NCBI GenBank assembly: GCA_964385305.1
Contig: CAYLOP010000100.1
Coordinates: forward strand, 1 to 11,507
DNA from: CAYLOP01 sp964385305
GTDB lineage: Bacteria > Chloroflexota > Anaerolineae > Anaerolineales > E44-bin32
DNA length: 11,507 nt
Direction: 5' to 3'
Shown: positions 1-6,952 of the stretch, one piece after another
Position numbering within the stretch: the stretch's first letter is position 1
Layout of the letters: every line of letters begins with the position of its first letter
Translations under genes and position numbers: made by a program
Notes under the pieces: model-generated
What the model was told of the DNA's origin: nothing
The model's database searches: none
The model's input: the letters and a program-made list of their open reading frames with translations, nothing else

Positions 1-831
1 TAGCGGCATGAAAAGCGTGGTGATGATGGTGAGGGTCTTCATGACCTCGTTCATCCGGTTGCTTACCACGGAGAGATAGGTGTCCAACGCGCCGCCCACC
101 AGATCGCGCAAGCCCTCGGTGATGTCGTACAATCGTACGAGGTGATCATATACATCGCGGAAGAAAATACGGCTATCGGGATTAAGGACGGTGAAATCGC
201 CGCGAGCTAGTTTGTTGATGACCTCGCGCTGCGGCGTCAAAATGCGACGGAGATGAAGCAAGGCTCGTTTATACGTAAATATTTTTGCCAGCAGGTGGGG
301 ACCTGGATTATCGAAGATCTCATCCTCGATCCAATCGATTGTGTCGTCGATTGACTCGATCACGGGCATGGTATCTGCTACAAGCTCATCGCTTATCTCA
401 TACAGTAGCCTTTCGACTCCGCGCGTCAAACCTCGCTCATCGCGCTGGTAGAATTCCCATACCCGGTCAAGAGCCGAAATCGGTCGAGAAGTATAGGTCA
501 CTAGATAATTTTTACCGACAAAAAAATCAAGTTCTAATGTCGCCACCGGTTTATCCGCTTCAGGCGTGAACTGGATCGCGTGCAGGACCAAATAGAGATA
601 TCCCTCCCACGCATCCACTTTCGGGACATGTCTCTCTTCCAGCGCATCGTCCACTGCTAAGGGGTGAAAACCAAAAGTTTCGAGCAGGAGTGGGCGACAT
701 CGATCAGCCTCCTCCTGCTGAAGATCCACCCACAGTAGACCTTCGGGATCTTGAATCGCAGTTGTAATTTCATCCACGGACAAATCTCGACGGATTTCCC
801 CTGCATGGTTTCGATACACCGACCGGATCAT
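1..831 (-). CDS. corA: CorA-family Mg2+/Co2+ channel, C-terminus cut by window edge
   Basis: CorA proteins are pentameric inner-membrane channels that take up Mg2+ (also Co2+ and Ni2+). Reading the minus strand from the ATG at 831 gives 277 open codons to the window edge. The first part is the soluble domain, with LWVDLQQEE near residue 33, FGFHPLAVDD near residue 54 and a long helical stretch, ESIDDTIDWIEDEIFDNP, near residue 160. The visible end, MNEVMKTLTIITTLFMP, is the family's highly conserved start of transmembrane helix 1. The GMN selectivity motif and helix 2 are missing only because the window ends. A strong AAGGAGGTG ribosome site (838-846) fixes the start. The gene lies 42 bases after the mscS-like stop codon, so the two are probably co-transcribed. 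Family assignment is firm, but the transported ion is inferred from the family. Confidence 0.93.
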   Translation of the reverse strand, partial: MIRSVYRNHAGEIRRDLSVDEITTAIQDPEGLLWVDLQQEEADRCRPLLLETFGFHPLAVDDALEERHVPKVDAWEGYLYLVLHAIQFTPEADKPVATLELDFFVGKNYLVTYTSRPISALDRVWEFYQRDERGLTRGVERLLYEISDELVADTMPVIESIDDTIDWIEDEIFDNPGPHLLAKIFTYKRALLHLRRILTPQREVINKLARGDFTVLNPDSRIFFRDVYDHLVRLYDITEGLRDLVGGALDTYLSVVSNRMNEVMKTLTIITTLFMPL

Positions 832-873
832 CGTCCGCACCTCCTTGTTTGTTTCACGGATTGCATTCTAATC

Positions 874-1788
874 CTAGGTCCTTTTTTGACCCTTATCCAG
901 GTGGACAGCGAATGGGGCTGGATCTACTAACTGAACCGTGGTCGAAGCGATTGCTACTCGCTCACCAAGCTGATCGACCTCCTCGAGGATGCGAGTATAC
1001 AACCGGTCTTTCACTTGCCGTCGTCGTCGGTAATCGACTACATAGCGCAATGTGAATTCGATCCAATTGTCGTTGGCTTGAAGGGTGACAGCTGGCTCTA
1101 CCTGTTCATCGTCAAGCAAGTAGATTCGCCTGGCAGCTTGCCAGGCTTCCTTGGCGGGTTGAATGTGCTCACCGAGCAGCTCGTTGGCAACCTTATCGAG
1201 CATGATCCTTGCTTCACGGGGATCTCCTCCATACTTGATGGGTAAGGTGATCTCATCCCAGAGGTAAGGAAAATCCGCCGAATAGTTGAAGATAGGATCA
1301 CCGAGGGCAGTGCTATTGGCGATGCGCACGATGCGACCGTTATAGAGATCTGATCCTACCCAGCTGCCGCACTCCATCAAGGTTGTGCGTAGTGCGCTAA
1401 TATCGATCACGTCACCCAGCATCCCGTTGATCAAGATGCGATCGCCAACTTGGTAATAGTGCCCCAAGGTGATCGCCACCCAACCGCCCAAGCTGGCAAT
1501 AACTTCCTGGAGCGCAAAAGCGACACCCGCACCAAGGACGCCGAAAGCTACCGCAAGGTGTCCCAACTGGTCGCTGAACACCAGGCTGATGAAGAGTGCG
1601 ATGAACAGGTAACCGCCCAGTGCGATCAACTTACGGATGCGGTAGCGCGCTTGGGGCAGCTCAACGCGTTGGGTGACTGAGCGCTGGATCACACGGACAG
1701 CAAGGAAGATGGCCAACAAACCAAGTAGGACCAGAATCGCGCGAATGACCAGGGGCTCGGCTAAGAGTCGTTGCCATTCCACACCCAT
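874..1788 (-). CDS. MscS-family small-conductance mechanosensitive channel
   Basis: MscS proteins are inner-membrane channels that open under membrane tension and release solutes after osmotic downshock. The 304-residue product has hydrophobic helices at about residues 13-33 and 53-72. The pore-lining helix is at about 80-109, with small residues and the pattern GVLGAGVAFALQEVIASLGG. The typical beta-domain entry follows (YYQVGDRILINGMLGDVIDI, then LRTTLME), and then the soluble cytoplasmic domain. Length is close to the E. coli protein. The frame extends seven codons upstream to 1809, but an AAAGGAGAT site sits four bases before the ATG at 1788, so that start is preferred. The gene lies between a GlsB-like gene and corA. 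Family is confident; gating properties and physiological role are inferred from the family. Paralogues are common, so I give no gene symbol. Confidence 0.9.
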   Translation of the reverse strand: MGVEWQRLLAEPLVIRAILVLLGLLAIFLAVRVIQRSVTQRVELPQARYRIRKLIALGGYLFIALFISLVFSDQLGHLAVAFGVLGAGVAFALQEVIASLGGWVAITLGHYYQVGDRILINGMLGDVIDISALRTTLMECGSWVGSDLYNGRIVRIANSTALGDPIFNYSADFPYLWDEITLPIKYGGDPREARIMLDKVANELLGEHIQPAKEAWQAARRIYLLDDEQVEPAVTLQANDNWIEFTLRYVVDYRRRRQVKDRLYTRILEEVDQLGERVAIASTTVQLVDPAPFAVHLDKGQKRT

Positions 1789-1792
1789 AGCG

Positions 1793-1801
1793 ATCTCCTT
1801 T
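1793..1801 (-). promoter_or_regulatory. Ribosome binding site fixing the mscS-like start
   Basis: The minus strand reads AAAGGAGAT four bases before the ATG at 1788. The alternative upstream ATG at 1809 has no comparable site, so the shorter protein is preferred. Confidence 0.75.
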
Positions 1802-1811
1802 CCACGCATGT

Positions 1812-1830
1812 TCCGCCTAGAGCGGGCGGA
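1812..1830. repeat. Inverted repeat TCCGCC/GGCGGA upstream of the mscS-like gene
   Basis: Six-base perfect arms (1812-1817 and 1825-1830) flank a seven-base loop, just upstream of the preferred mscS-like start. It could form a small hairpin in the 5' leader or be a protein-binding site. It has no T tract on the minus strand, so it is not a standard terminator. An arm length of six can occur by chance. Confidence 0.3.
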
Positions 1831-2040
1831 TTACATGCTTGAATATCTCTGAGGTTTGGGGTCCAGGGAGGGGTCTTCCAAAGATGGGAGCTGTTGTTCC
1901 CTTATAAATTAGACGACCGCAGCGGAGGTTGTCATATTGAGTACATTGCAGAGGGCGGCTTATCACGCGGTGAGCCTTACGTTCCATTATTGGTGTTGTG
2001 ATTCACCAGTAAACGTGAACTTTAGCATGCGTTGAGGTTG

Positions 2041-2058
2041 CAATAGATAGCACTATTG
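2041..2058. repeat. Perfect inverted repeat CAATAG-N6-CTATTG
   Basis: Six-base perfect arms at 2041-2046 and 2053-2058 surround a six-base centre. The dyad lies in the AT-richer half of the region upstream of the mscS-corA pair and downstream of the glsB-like gene. It has the shape of an operator for a dimeric regulator, but nothing identifies the protein, and chance is possible. Confidence 0.3.
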
Positions 2059-2100
2059 ACAGGCCGAATACACGCAAACCTCAGTTGAGATCAACCTATC

Positions 2101-2343
2101 TCACGCGCGCCGGAGGACTCGCAGGATGACAACTAAGATGACACCGCCAATGATGGCCACACCGACGTTGCCCATCCAATTTGTGGTAGAAAGTCCGATT
2201 TGTCTGAAGATCCAGCCTCCCAGGACACCGCCCAGCGTTCCAACTACCAAATCGCCAAAGATGCCGTAGCCTTTACCCTTCATGATCAAACCCGTAAGCC
2301 AGCCTGCGAGAATGCCACTGATGATCCATATCAGAATGTGCAT
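2101..2343 (-). CDS. GlsB/YeaQ/YmgE-family small membrane protein
   Basis: An 80-residue, very hydrophobic, Gly-rich protein with three predicted membrane helices (about residues 3-22, 29-47 and 57-76). The pattern IISGILAGWLTGLIMKGKGYG, then GDLVVGTLGGVLGGWIF, is the hallmark of the family historically called transglycosylase-associated protein. Family members are stress-induced inner-membrane proteins of unclear biochemical role. Full length matches the usual 80-90 residues. An AAGGAGGA site (2350-2357) lies six bases before the ATG. The gene sits alone between the gap-containing region and the mscS-corA pair, in the same direction. Its presence beside a mechanosensitive channel and an ion channel suggests an osmotic or envelope stress role, but that is inference. 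Confidence 0.9.
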   Translation of the reverse strand: MHILIWIISGILAGWLTGLIMKGKGYGIFGDLVVGTLGGVLGGWIFRQIGLSTTNWMGNVGVAIIGGVILVVILRVLRRA

Positions 2344-2365
2344 ATACTTTCCTCCTTAATATGAC

Positions 2366-2392
2366 AATTTATTTTGCAGAATTCCGTGTCTA
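2366..2392 (-). promoter_or_regulatory. Possible promoter of the glsB-like gene
   Basis: On the minus strand TAGACA (2387-2392) and TAAATT (2366-2371) match sigma-70 -35 and -10 elements at five and four of six positions. The spacer is 15 bases, shorter than the ideal 17. The leader to the start codon would be only about 15 bases but would still include the ribosome site. It is a weak call made by eye. Confidence 0.22.
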
Positions 2393-2488
2393 ACCAATTA
2401 CGCGGGGTTGTCCTAAATTTCTATGGATTAGGTATTTTATACTGGTTTGTCGTTGTGTGCATAATCACGCAGCAGCAGGTAGTTGTGG

Positions 2489-2832
2489 ATGTCGGCGGAC
2501 ATCAGCGCTGTTGGATGCCTTCTCACCATCCTGTTTGCCATGGTTATCTCTATTTGCTTCCCCAAGAATGTTCGAATAAAGTACGGGCTTGAATATAGTA
2601 GGCGACAAATGCCAGATGTAACATCTTCCNNNNNNNNNNNNNNNNNNNNNNNNNNNNNNNNNNNNNNNNNNNNNNNNNNNNNNNNNNNNNNNNNNNNNNN
2701 NNNNNNNNNNNNNNNNNNNNNNNNNNNNNAATAAAGTACGGGCTTGAATATAGTAGGCGACAAATGCCAGATGTAACATCTTCCCAGGAAGTTAAAGGTA
2801 AATGCGCACTTTTATCAAAGCTTCGGAATTGA
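2489..2832 (+). CDS. Weak candidate: small one-helix membrane protein, visible only if the gap is collapsed
   Basis: The plus strand from the ATG at 2489 is open to the gap (47 codons). If the gap and one copy of the flanking 55-base repeat are removed, the frame continues in phase for 15 codons and stops at TGA 2830-2832, giving a 62-residue protein. It would have one hydrophobic helix (about residues 5-25) followed by a basic tail. Against it: there is no clear ribosome site, it is the only plus-strand gene in the window, a minus-strand frame is also open through much of the same stretch, and I recognise no family. It is recorded because it may be missed in the gap, not because I believe it is real. 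Confidence 0.15.
2575..2784. repeat. Identical 55-base sequence on both sides of the N gap
   Basis: Positions 2575-2629 and 2730-2784 are identical over 55 bases. The copies start with AATAAAGTACGGGC and end with AACATCTTCC, and they directly abut the first and last N. Sequence outside the copies differs. This is what contig ends sharing one k-mer look like when a scaffolder joins them. It could instead be the two ends of a genuine direct repeat around an unassembled insert. Confidence 0.95.
2630..2729. other. Assembly gap of exactly 100 N
   Basis: One hundred unknown bases, a conventional placeholder length, so the true distance is not known. The flanking 55-base identity suggests the contigs may actually overlap and that no sequence is missing. 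Confidence 0.97.
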
Positions 2833-2985
2833 TCGTTGTTTGGGATGGGTCGTGAAACGTTTCAAGCGTGCTATCCTGGATGGGCATGGCATTATCCATA
2901 CTTGAAAGGACATCAGTGTTGTCGACAGGGGATGCGAGTAAACAACACACCCCCATAATGTCTGTATTGGTTTGCCTTGCCGATA

Positions 2986-3030
2986 TAACTGCGGCGCCTA
3001 GGGTTCCAGACCAGTGCATAGGCGCAGTTA
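2986..3030. other. Stem-loop downstream of the metalloprotease gene
   Basis: TAACTGC (2986-2992) and GCCTA (2996-3000) pair with TAGGC (3019-3023) and GCAGTTA (3024-3030). This gives twelve base pairs interrupted by a three-base bulge (2993-2995), with an 18-base loop. It begins about 40 bases after the metalloprotease stop on the minus strand. There is no run of T after it in that direction, so it is not a textbook intrinsic terminator. It may stabilise or end the transcript, or be a remnant of a small repeat element. Confidence 0.4.
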
Positions 3031-3072
3031 AGTGGCCAACAGCTTGATTTTAAATTGCTACGGAAGCATCGG

Positions 3073-4191
3073 TCACTTGGTTAGATCATGCAGCGTGCGC
3101 AGATAAGAGATCAGGTCCTCCCTGCTTAAAATCCCAGTGAGTTGATCGTCCTTAAAGACTGGGAGCTGGTTGACGCCCTCGCGGTCCATCTGCTCAAGCG
3201 CAGTCGTAAGCAATGCATCGGGCCGGATATGCTTGATTTGATTCAATTTGAGCATCACTTGAGCGGCGGTGACGGTTTGCCAATCCTCGCGTGGCACATC
3301 TTTAATCTGGTGCAATGTCAACAAGCCAACCGTTTTCTCGTCTTGTTGTAAGACTAAACACCTCTGTCCTTTAGCGAGGATGTGATGGTCCACCAAGTCT
3401 TGTAACGTGAGACTAGCGGGAGCGACCGGGCAGTCTCGGCTCATGGCCTCTGAAACCCTGTGGCCGGCGAGAAGGCCCTGCACCATCTGCTGCTGCAATT
3501 GGGCATTGGCAGCGCTCTCTAAGAACCAGCCGATGAAGGCAATCCACAAGCCGTTGCCGAGGTTTCCGGTGAGTGCTTGCCACACGCCTACGATGATGAA
3601 TCCGAAGGCGATGGCGCGACCAACGTTGGCCGCGATGATGGTTGCCCTGCGCAGGTTTTTCGTTATGGCCCAGACAATAGCTCGAAAAACGCGACCGCCA
3701 TCTAGAGGAAAGCCCGGGATGAGATTGAAAAGCGCAAGGGAGCCGTTGATGTATGCCAGGTAACGTGCGACGGCGAGCACAGGTGCGACTGCGCCGGCAA
3801 CGGGTTCCAGCAGGCGGAAAAGCGCCGCCAGAAGGAAGCTGACTAGCGGGCCAGCAATCGCGATGAAAAATTCCGCCATGGCGCTCGGCGGCTCCGCTCC
3901 AATCTCGGCCACGCCGCCGAAGATGTAGAGCGTAATGCTTTTCACAGGGATTTTATAGCGTAGAGCCAGCACGGAGTGTCCCAATTCATGCAGCACAACG
4001 CTCACAAATAGCATGAGCGCCGTCGCAGCGCCGACGATCCAATATTGCATTTCTGGCCAACCTTTAAACTCTGTTGGGAAATAAGTCGAGGCCAGCGTCC
4101 AGGTGACCAAAGCGAAGATGAGAAACCATGAGATATCTAGTCCGATGGGGATTCCCATGATGCGTCCAAGTGAAATTCGAGAACGGTTCAT
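3073..4191 (-). CDS. Site-2 protease-like M50 metalloprotease with two CBS repeats
   Basis: M50 proteases are zinc enzymes that cut proteins inside the membrane, often releasing transcription factors or anti-sigma fragments. The 372-residue product starts with MGIPIGLDISWFLIF, typical of this subgroup. The zinc motif HELGH is at residues 68-72 on a membrane helix, and the third ligand region NLIPGFPLDGGR is at 156-167. All catalytic residues are present. Further helices run to about 225. The C-terminal part from about 245 has two CBS repeats (RVSEAMSRDCPVAP onward and AAQVMLKLNQIKHIRPDA onward, ending SREDLISYL), which usually bind adenosine nucleotides and could tune activity to energy state. 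An AAGGAGA site (4198-4204) precedes the ATG. The gene follows the rhomboid gene after 98 bases. The substrate is unknown. Confidence 0.93.
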   Translation of the reverse strand: MNRSRISLGRIMGIPIGLDISWFLIFALVTWTLASTYFPTEFKGWPEMQYWIVGAATALMLFVSVVLHELGHSVLALRYKIPVKSITLYIFGGVAEIGAEPPSAMAEFFIAIAGPLVSFLLAALFRLLEPVAGAVAPVLAVARYLAYINGSLALFNLIPGFPLDGGRVFRAIVWAITKNLRRATIIAANVGRAIAFGFIIVGVWQALTGNLGNGLWIAFIGWFLESAANAQLQQQMVQGLLAGHRVSEAMSRDCPVAPASLTLQDLVDHHILAKGQRCLVLQQDEKTVGLLTLHQIKDVPREDWQTVTAAQVMLKLNQIKHIRPDALLTTALEQMDREGVNQLPVFKDDQLTGILSREDLISYLRTLHDLTK

Positions 4192-4289
4192 GTTGGCTCT
4201 CCTTGATTTTCTACAGGAATTTTACCTCATCGATGCGACAGTTCTTTTACCCTTTTCATCCGTGCAGTGAAGGGGTGGATAGCTACTAT

Positions 4290-4952
4290 TTATTCCCTCA
4301 GCCCTTGCTCAAGGCGACGTCTTCGGGTTTCGAACAGCCGTGAGGTCAGCATTCCGAACAGAAAACCACCGATATGTGCCATATAAGCCACACCGCCCGA
4401 TTGGATCTGGACGAGAGCGCCCACCTCGCTGAAGATTTGCGTAAGAAACCAAAAGCCCACCAGGAGAGCGGCGGGGATAAAGCGTACTTGCCAGAACCAG
4501 CCGAAGATCAACACGGTGCGGATACGATCACGCGGGTAGGTGATCAGGAAGGCTCCCATTACGGCTGCGATGGCACCCGAGGCGCCTAGATTGGGTACAG
4601 TCGAGGACGGATCCATAAGCACCTGGGCAGCGGTTGCAGCAAGGCCTCCGAGCAGGTAGAAGATCAAATAGCGGATGGGCCCCATCACGTCCTCGATCTC
4701 CGGGCCAAAGACCCAGAAGAAGAGCATGTTGCCCAGGATGTGGGCGATGCCGGCGTGCATGAACATCGCGGTCAGGATCGTGATCCAGTTACGACCAGCC
4801 ACGATGTCCGCCGGGACAAGCGACCACTGGTTGATAAATGGTTCACCGCCGATGAGCTCGAACAGGAACACAATGACATTCACCGCGATGATCAAGGCGG
4901 TGATCAGCGGAACACGCAAGGGCCGACGGTCGGCGTCGCCGAGCGGGATCAT
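4290..4952 (-). CDS. Rhomboid-family intramembrane serine protease
   Basis: Rhomboids cut single-pass membrane proteins within the bilayer using a Ser-His pair. The 220-residue protein has six or so membrane helices. Expected landmarks are present: WRxxT-like NWITILTAMFMHAG at 55-68, the oxyanion-helping HILGN at 71-75, catalytic Ser125 in GASGA (123-127) and catalytic His193 in AHIGGF. It is therefore predicted to be active. The C-terminus is short and very basic (RRRRLEQGLRE). A GGAGGTGA site (4956-4963) lies before the ATG. That ATG overlaps the TGA of the upstream membrane protein gene as ATGA, so translation of the two is probably coupled. A second intramembrane protease of a different class follows 98 bases downstream. 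Natural substrates cannot be told from the sequence. Confidence 0.94.
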   Translation of the reverse strand: MIPLGDADRRPLRVPLITALIIAVNVIVFLFELIGGEPFINQWSLVPADIVAGRNWITILTAMFMHAGIAHILGNMLFFWVFGPEIEDVMGPIRYLIFYLLGGLAATAAQVLMDPSSTVPNLGASGAIAAVMGAFLITYPRDRIRTVLIFGWFWQVRFIPAALLVGFWFLTQIFSEVGALVQIQSGGVAYMAHIGGFLFGMLTSRLFETRRRRLEQGLRE

Positions 4953-6058
4953 CGTTCACCTCCAGGTGTACTCGATTTAATGGGGCGAGATTCTCGGGAA
5001 TCACTACCCGGGGTGAGTGTTTGATGCACGGTCTCTCGGGTGTGATCATTTACCGCGCGTTGCAGGAAGGGTATCAGTGGAAACCCGATGAGTAAGGGCA
5101 GCCAGAACGACAGGAAGCGATAGGTGAGGATGACCACGACGCTGACAGCGTCCGGCACCCCCAGCCCATCATACAAGGTGACCATCGTGGCTTCAACAAT
5201 ACCCACGCCTCCGGGGAGAAGAGGGGCTTTGCCGAACAGCAAGGGTAAACCGTAGCCGACAAGAAGGACGCCGGGGCGGACGGCATGGCCAGCAGCCAGG
5301 AAGATGAAGTACAAAGAAGCTATGTCGAAGAGAATGCTAAGGCAAGCGCCGGAGAGGGTCCGCCGCCATCCACCCGAGAGGAATTGATCCGTTACGTAGA
5401 AGAGGCGATCGACTGTCTCTTCTACCGGACCGGGGTCGTAAGTGTGGCGACGGAGTGCCGCCCATCGCCTGGTCACCCAAAGGACGGATGAAGTGATTCT
5501 GGAGCGGTGTCGCGTCGCCCAGAAGATTCCACCGAATATCGCGCTCAGTAAGATGATCATCAATAAAAAGCTGATCACTTGAAAGGTGGTAAGGCTGTGC
5601 GAGATTACGAGGAAAAGAAGTCCAAACAACGCGAGCAATATGAGCAGCATGTCATCCAATATACCCGGCAACCAGCCCGCCAACATGGCTGGTTCAACGC
5701 TCACGTTGCTCACCCGCATCCAACGATAGGTAGCAGCGGAACTGCCCACCAAGCCTCCCGCTACCAAGCCGATGCTATAGGAGGCGGCCGTGATCATCAT
5801 GCCTCGGAAAGGTGAGAGCGGCTGACCGCTTAAGGATGCGATGCCTCGCAGCAGGTAACCACTTCCCAGGTAGCTCAAAAGTTGCGAAATGATGGCCAAG
5901 CCCAAGGCCCATAACGCCATTCCCTTCACGACTTGCAGAGAATGTTCGAAGGTGGCGATTTGCGGGAGAAGGATGTGAATCGCCAGACCCATCAGAAGCA
6001 GGGTCAAAATGGAGCGGATGATGGCAGACCGGTTCGTATCCTGTTTATCGCCTTTCAT
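4949..6058 (-). CDS. LPG-synthase-like transmembrane protein (UPF0104, flippase-like)
   Basis: A 369-residue protein with about eight hydrophobic helices that matches the membrane domain of lysylphosphatidylglycerol synthase (the UPF0104/YbhN group). In MprF that domain flips a modified lipid across the membrane. Many stand-alone relatives have unknown cargo. Diagnostic motifs are RGMMITAASYSIG near residue 85, GGLVGSSAATYRWMR near 101-115 and the signature LPGGVGIVEA at 281-290, followed by LTYRFLSFWLPLLIG. There is no C-terminal aminoacyl-transferase domain; the protein ends in a short polar tail. The ribosome site is weak, with AGGA about 13 bases upstream of the ATG. The stop overlaps the rhomboid start (ATGA). 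The gene starts 50 bases after the interrupted VIT-family gene. Family is confident; the substrate is not known. Confidence 0.87.
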   Translation of the reverse strand: MKGDKQDTNRSAIIRSILTLLLMGLAIHILLPQIATFEHSLQVVKGMALWALGLAIISQLLSYLGSGYLLRGIASLSGQPLSPFRGMMITAASYSIGLVAGGLVGSSAATYRWMRVSNVSVEPAMLAGWLPGILDDMLLILLALFGLLFLVISHSLTTFQVISFLLMIILLSAIFGGIFWATRHRSRITSSVLWVTRRWAALRRHTYDPGPVEETVDRLFYVTDQFLSGGWRRTLSGACLSILFDIASLYFIFLAAGHAVRPGVLLVGYGLPLLFGKAPLLPGGVGIVEATMVTLYDGLGVPDAVSVVVILTYRFLSFWLPLLIGFPLIPFLQRAVNDHTRETVHQTLTPGSDSRESRPIKSSTPGGER

Positions 6059-6108
6059 AGGGCTTTCACATTCCTAAGGGTATAGGGGGGATGCAGAGTC
6101 ATGATCAC

Positions 6109-6807
6109 CTAACTGATCCAACGAGCCAGCAGGAAAGCTACACTTGCTGCCAGACCGCCAATCATGGTCGTTTGCATCGCGCCTTTCCATGGGTGGAGAC
6201 CAGTGATACGACCTTTAATAAATCCAAAGACGAACAATGCGAACATCGTAACGCCGACAGAGGCTAGAAGCGCAGTCGTCAGTTGGCTTGCCAACATGTA
6301 GGGAGATAGTGGGATGAGTCCGCCGGCGATGTAGGAGAGTGCGATCGTTAAGGCGCTCTTAAGCGCTCTTGCAGGATCTGGTGCCTCTAGGCCTAATTCG
6401 AAACGCATCATGAAATCTACCCAGCTTCCGGTATCGGCTTGGATGGCTTCAACCACAGGCCCGACATGTTCCTCGTCAAGCCCGTAGCCCCGGAAGATCT
6501 CCGCGACTTCTTCGGTTTCCTTCTCAGGGAATTCTTGGGTTTCCTGTAATTCACGGGCTCGCTCCGTGCGTTAGTGTTCCAGATCCGTACGAGCTGCAAG
6601 ATAGCCCCCCAATCCCATGGCGATCGAACCGGCGGCGATCTCGGCAAGCCCAGCCGTCACCACAATTTTACCCGAAGCCACCACACCGGAAAGTCCAGCG
6701 GCGAGGGCGAAGGGTACGGTCAATCCGTCGGACATGCCGATGACAATGTCGCGGACAGTTTCGGTGGCAGTGAAGTGCTCTTCTGTATGGGGTTTCTCTG
6801 ACTTCAT
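6109..6807 (-). pseudogene. VIT/CCC1-family Fe2+/Mn2+ transporter with one in-frame stop
   Basis: VIT-family proteins move Fe2+ or Mn2+ out of the cytosol. The reading frame spans 232 sense-or-stop codons before the final TAG, the usual family length. Residues 19-71 read VRDIVIGMSDGLTVPFALAAG and GLAEIAAGSIAMGLGGYLA, classic for helices 1 and 2. After LEH, codon 79 is TAA (6571-6573), and the same frame then continues as RTERARELQETQEF, the Glu-rich metal-binding helices, and the C-terminal helices (SALTIALSYIAGGLIPLSPY, then FGFIKGRITG). Family members have Tyr at the stop position (EHYxxER), so a TAY to TAA change explains everything without a frameshift. The start at 6807 is chosen because TAGGAG lies seven bases upstream; an ATG at 6840 lacks a site. 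Alternatives are a base-call error, population mixture or stop readthrough. Confidence 0.9.
6571..6573 (-). other. Premature TAA stop inside the VIT-family gene
   Basis: The minus strand reads CAC TAA CGC, so the stop follows the conserved Glu-His of the second helix. It falls where relatives have Tyr. No nearby start with a good ribosome site is seen downstream, so re-initiation of the C-terminal part looks inefficient. Confidence 0.85.
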
Positions 6808-6814
6808 TCCGTTT

Positions 6815-6820
6815 CTCCTA
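6815..6820 (-). promoter_or_regulatory. Ribosome binding site fixing the VIT-family start
   Basis: TAGGAG on the minus strand lies seven bases before the ATG at 6807. This favours that codon over the ATG at 6840. Confidence 0.7.
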
Positions 6821-6952
6821 CAGGCTCTCATGGGGCGCAATCGGTTATTTGCACCGGAATCCGATGTCTGGTCCGCTCAACCGCTCCATGATTGGCCCGC
6901 AAGTCAATTTCGTAGCTTTCGTCAGTGGTTCTATTTTTCATCATCATGCAGC

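Larger units (their letters stand above)
1810..2100. other. Intergenic region between glsB-like and mscS-like genes
   Basis: About 290 bases with no supported gene. It presumably carries the 3' end of the glsB-like transcript and the leader or promoter of the mscS-corA pair. I see several short inverted repeats (1812-1830, 1991-2008 and 2041-2058) and a GTTGA/TCAAC palindrome at 2084-2095, but no convincing -35/-10 pair and no tRNA-like fold. Confidence 0.5.
2344..3072. other. Gene-poor region containing the assembly gap
   Basis: About 730 bases separate the metalloprotease stop codon from the glsB-like start, and I find no confident gene. The region includes 100 unknown bases, a 55-base sequence present on both sides of them, a stem-loop at 2986-3030 and a weak plus-strand frame across the gap (2489-2832). 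Open frames of 70-110 codons on both strands show no recognisable motifs, and several consist partly of N. The base mix looks more AT-rich than the neighbouring genes. Confidence 0.55.

Noticed and set aside
2415..2443. Plus-strand promoter with TATACT at 2438-2443
   Set aside because: No acceptable -35 element lies at 16-18 bases, and there is no convincing downstream gene.
2792..3019. Minus-strand 75-codon frame downstream of the metalloprotease gene
   Set aside because: No ribosome site and no recognisable motif. It runs into the stem-loop at 2986-3030, and its composition looks non-coding.
3001..3030. Possible tRNA T-arm because of GGGTTCCAGACC
   Set aside because: The flanking bases do not form the five-pair T stem, and no acceptor or anticodon arm can be built around it.
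6417..6647. Frameshift explanation for the broken VIT-family gene
   Set aside because: The alternative-frame translation has no family resemblance. The original frame continues with correct family sequence immediately after the TAA, so a nonsense change is the simpler cause.
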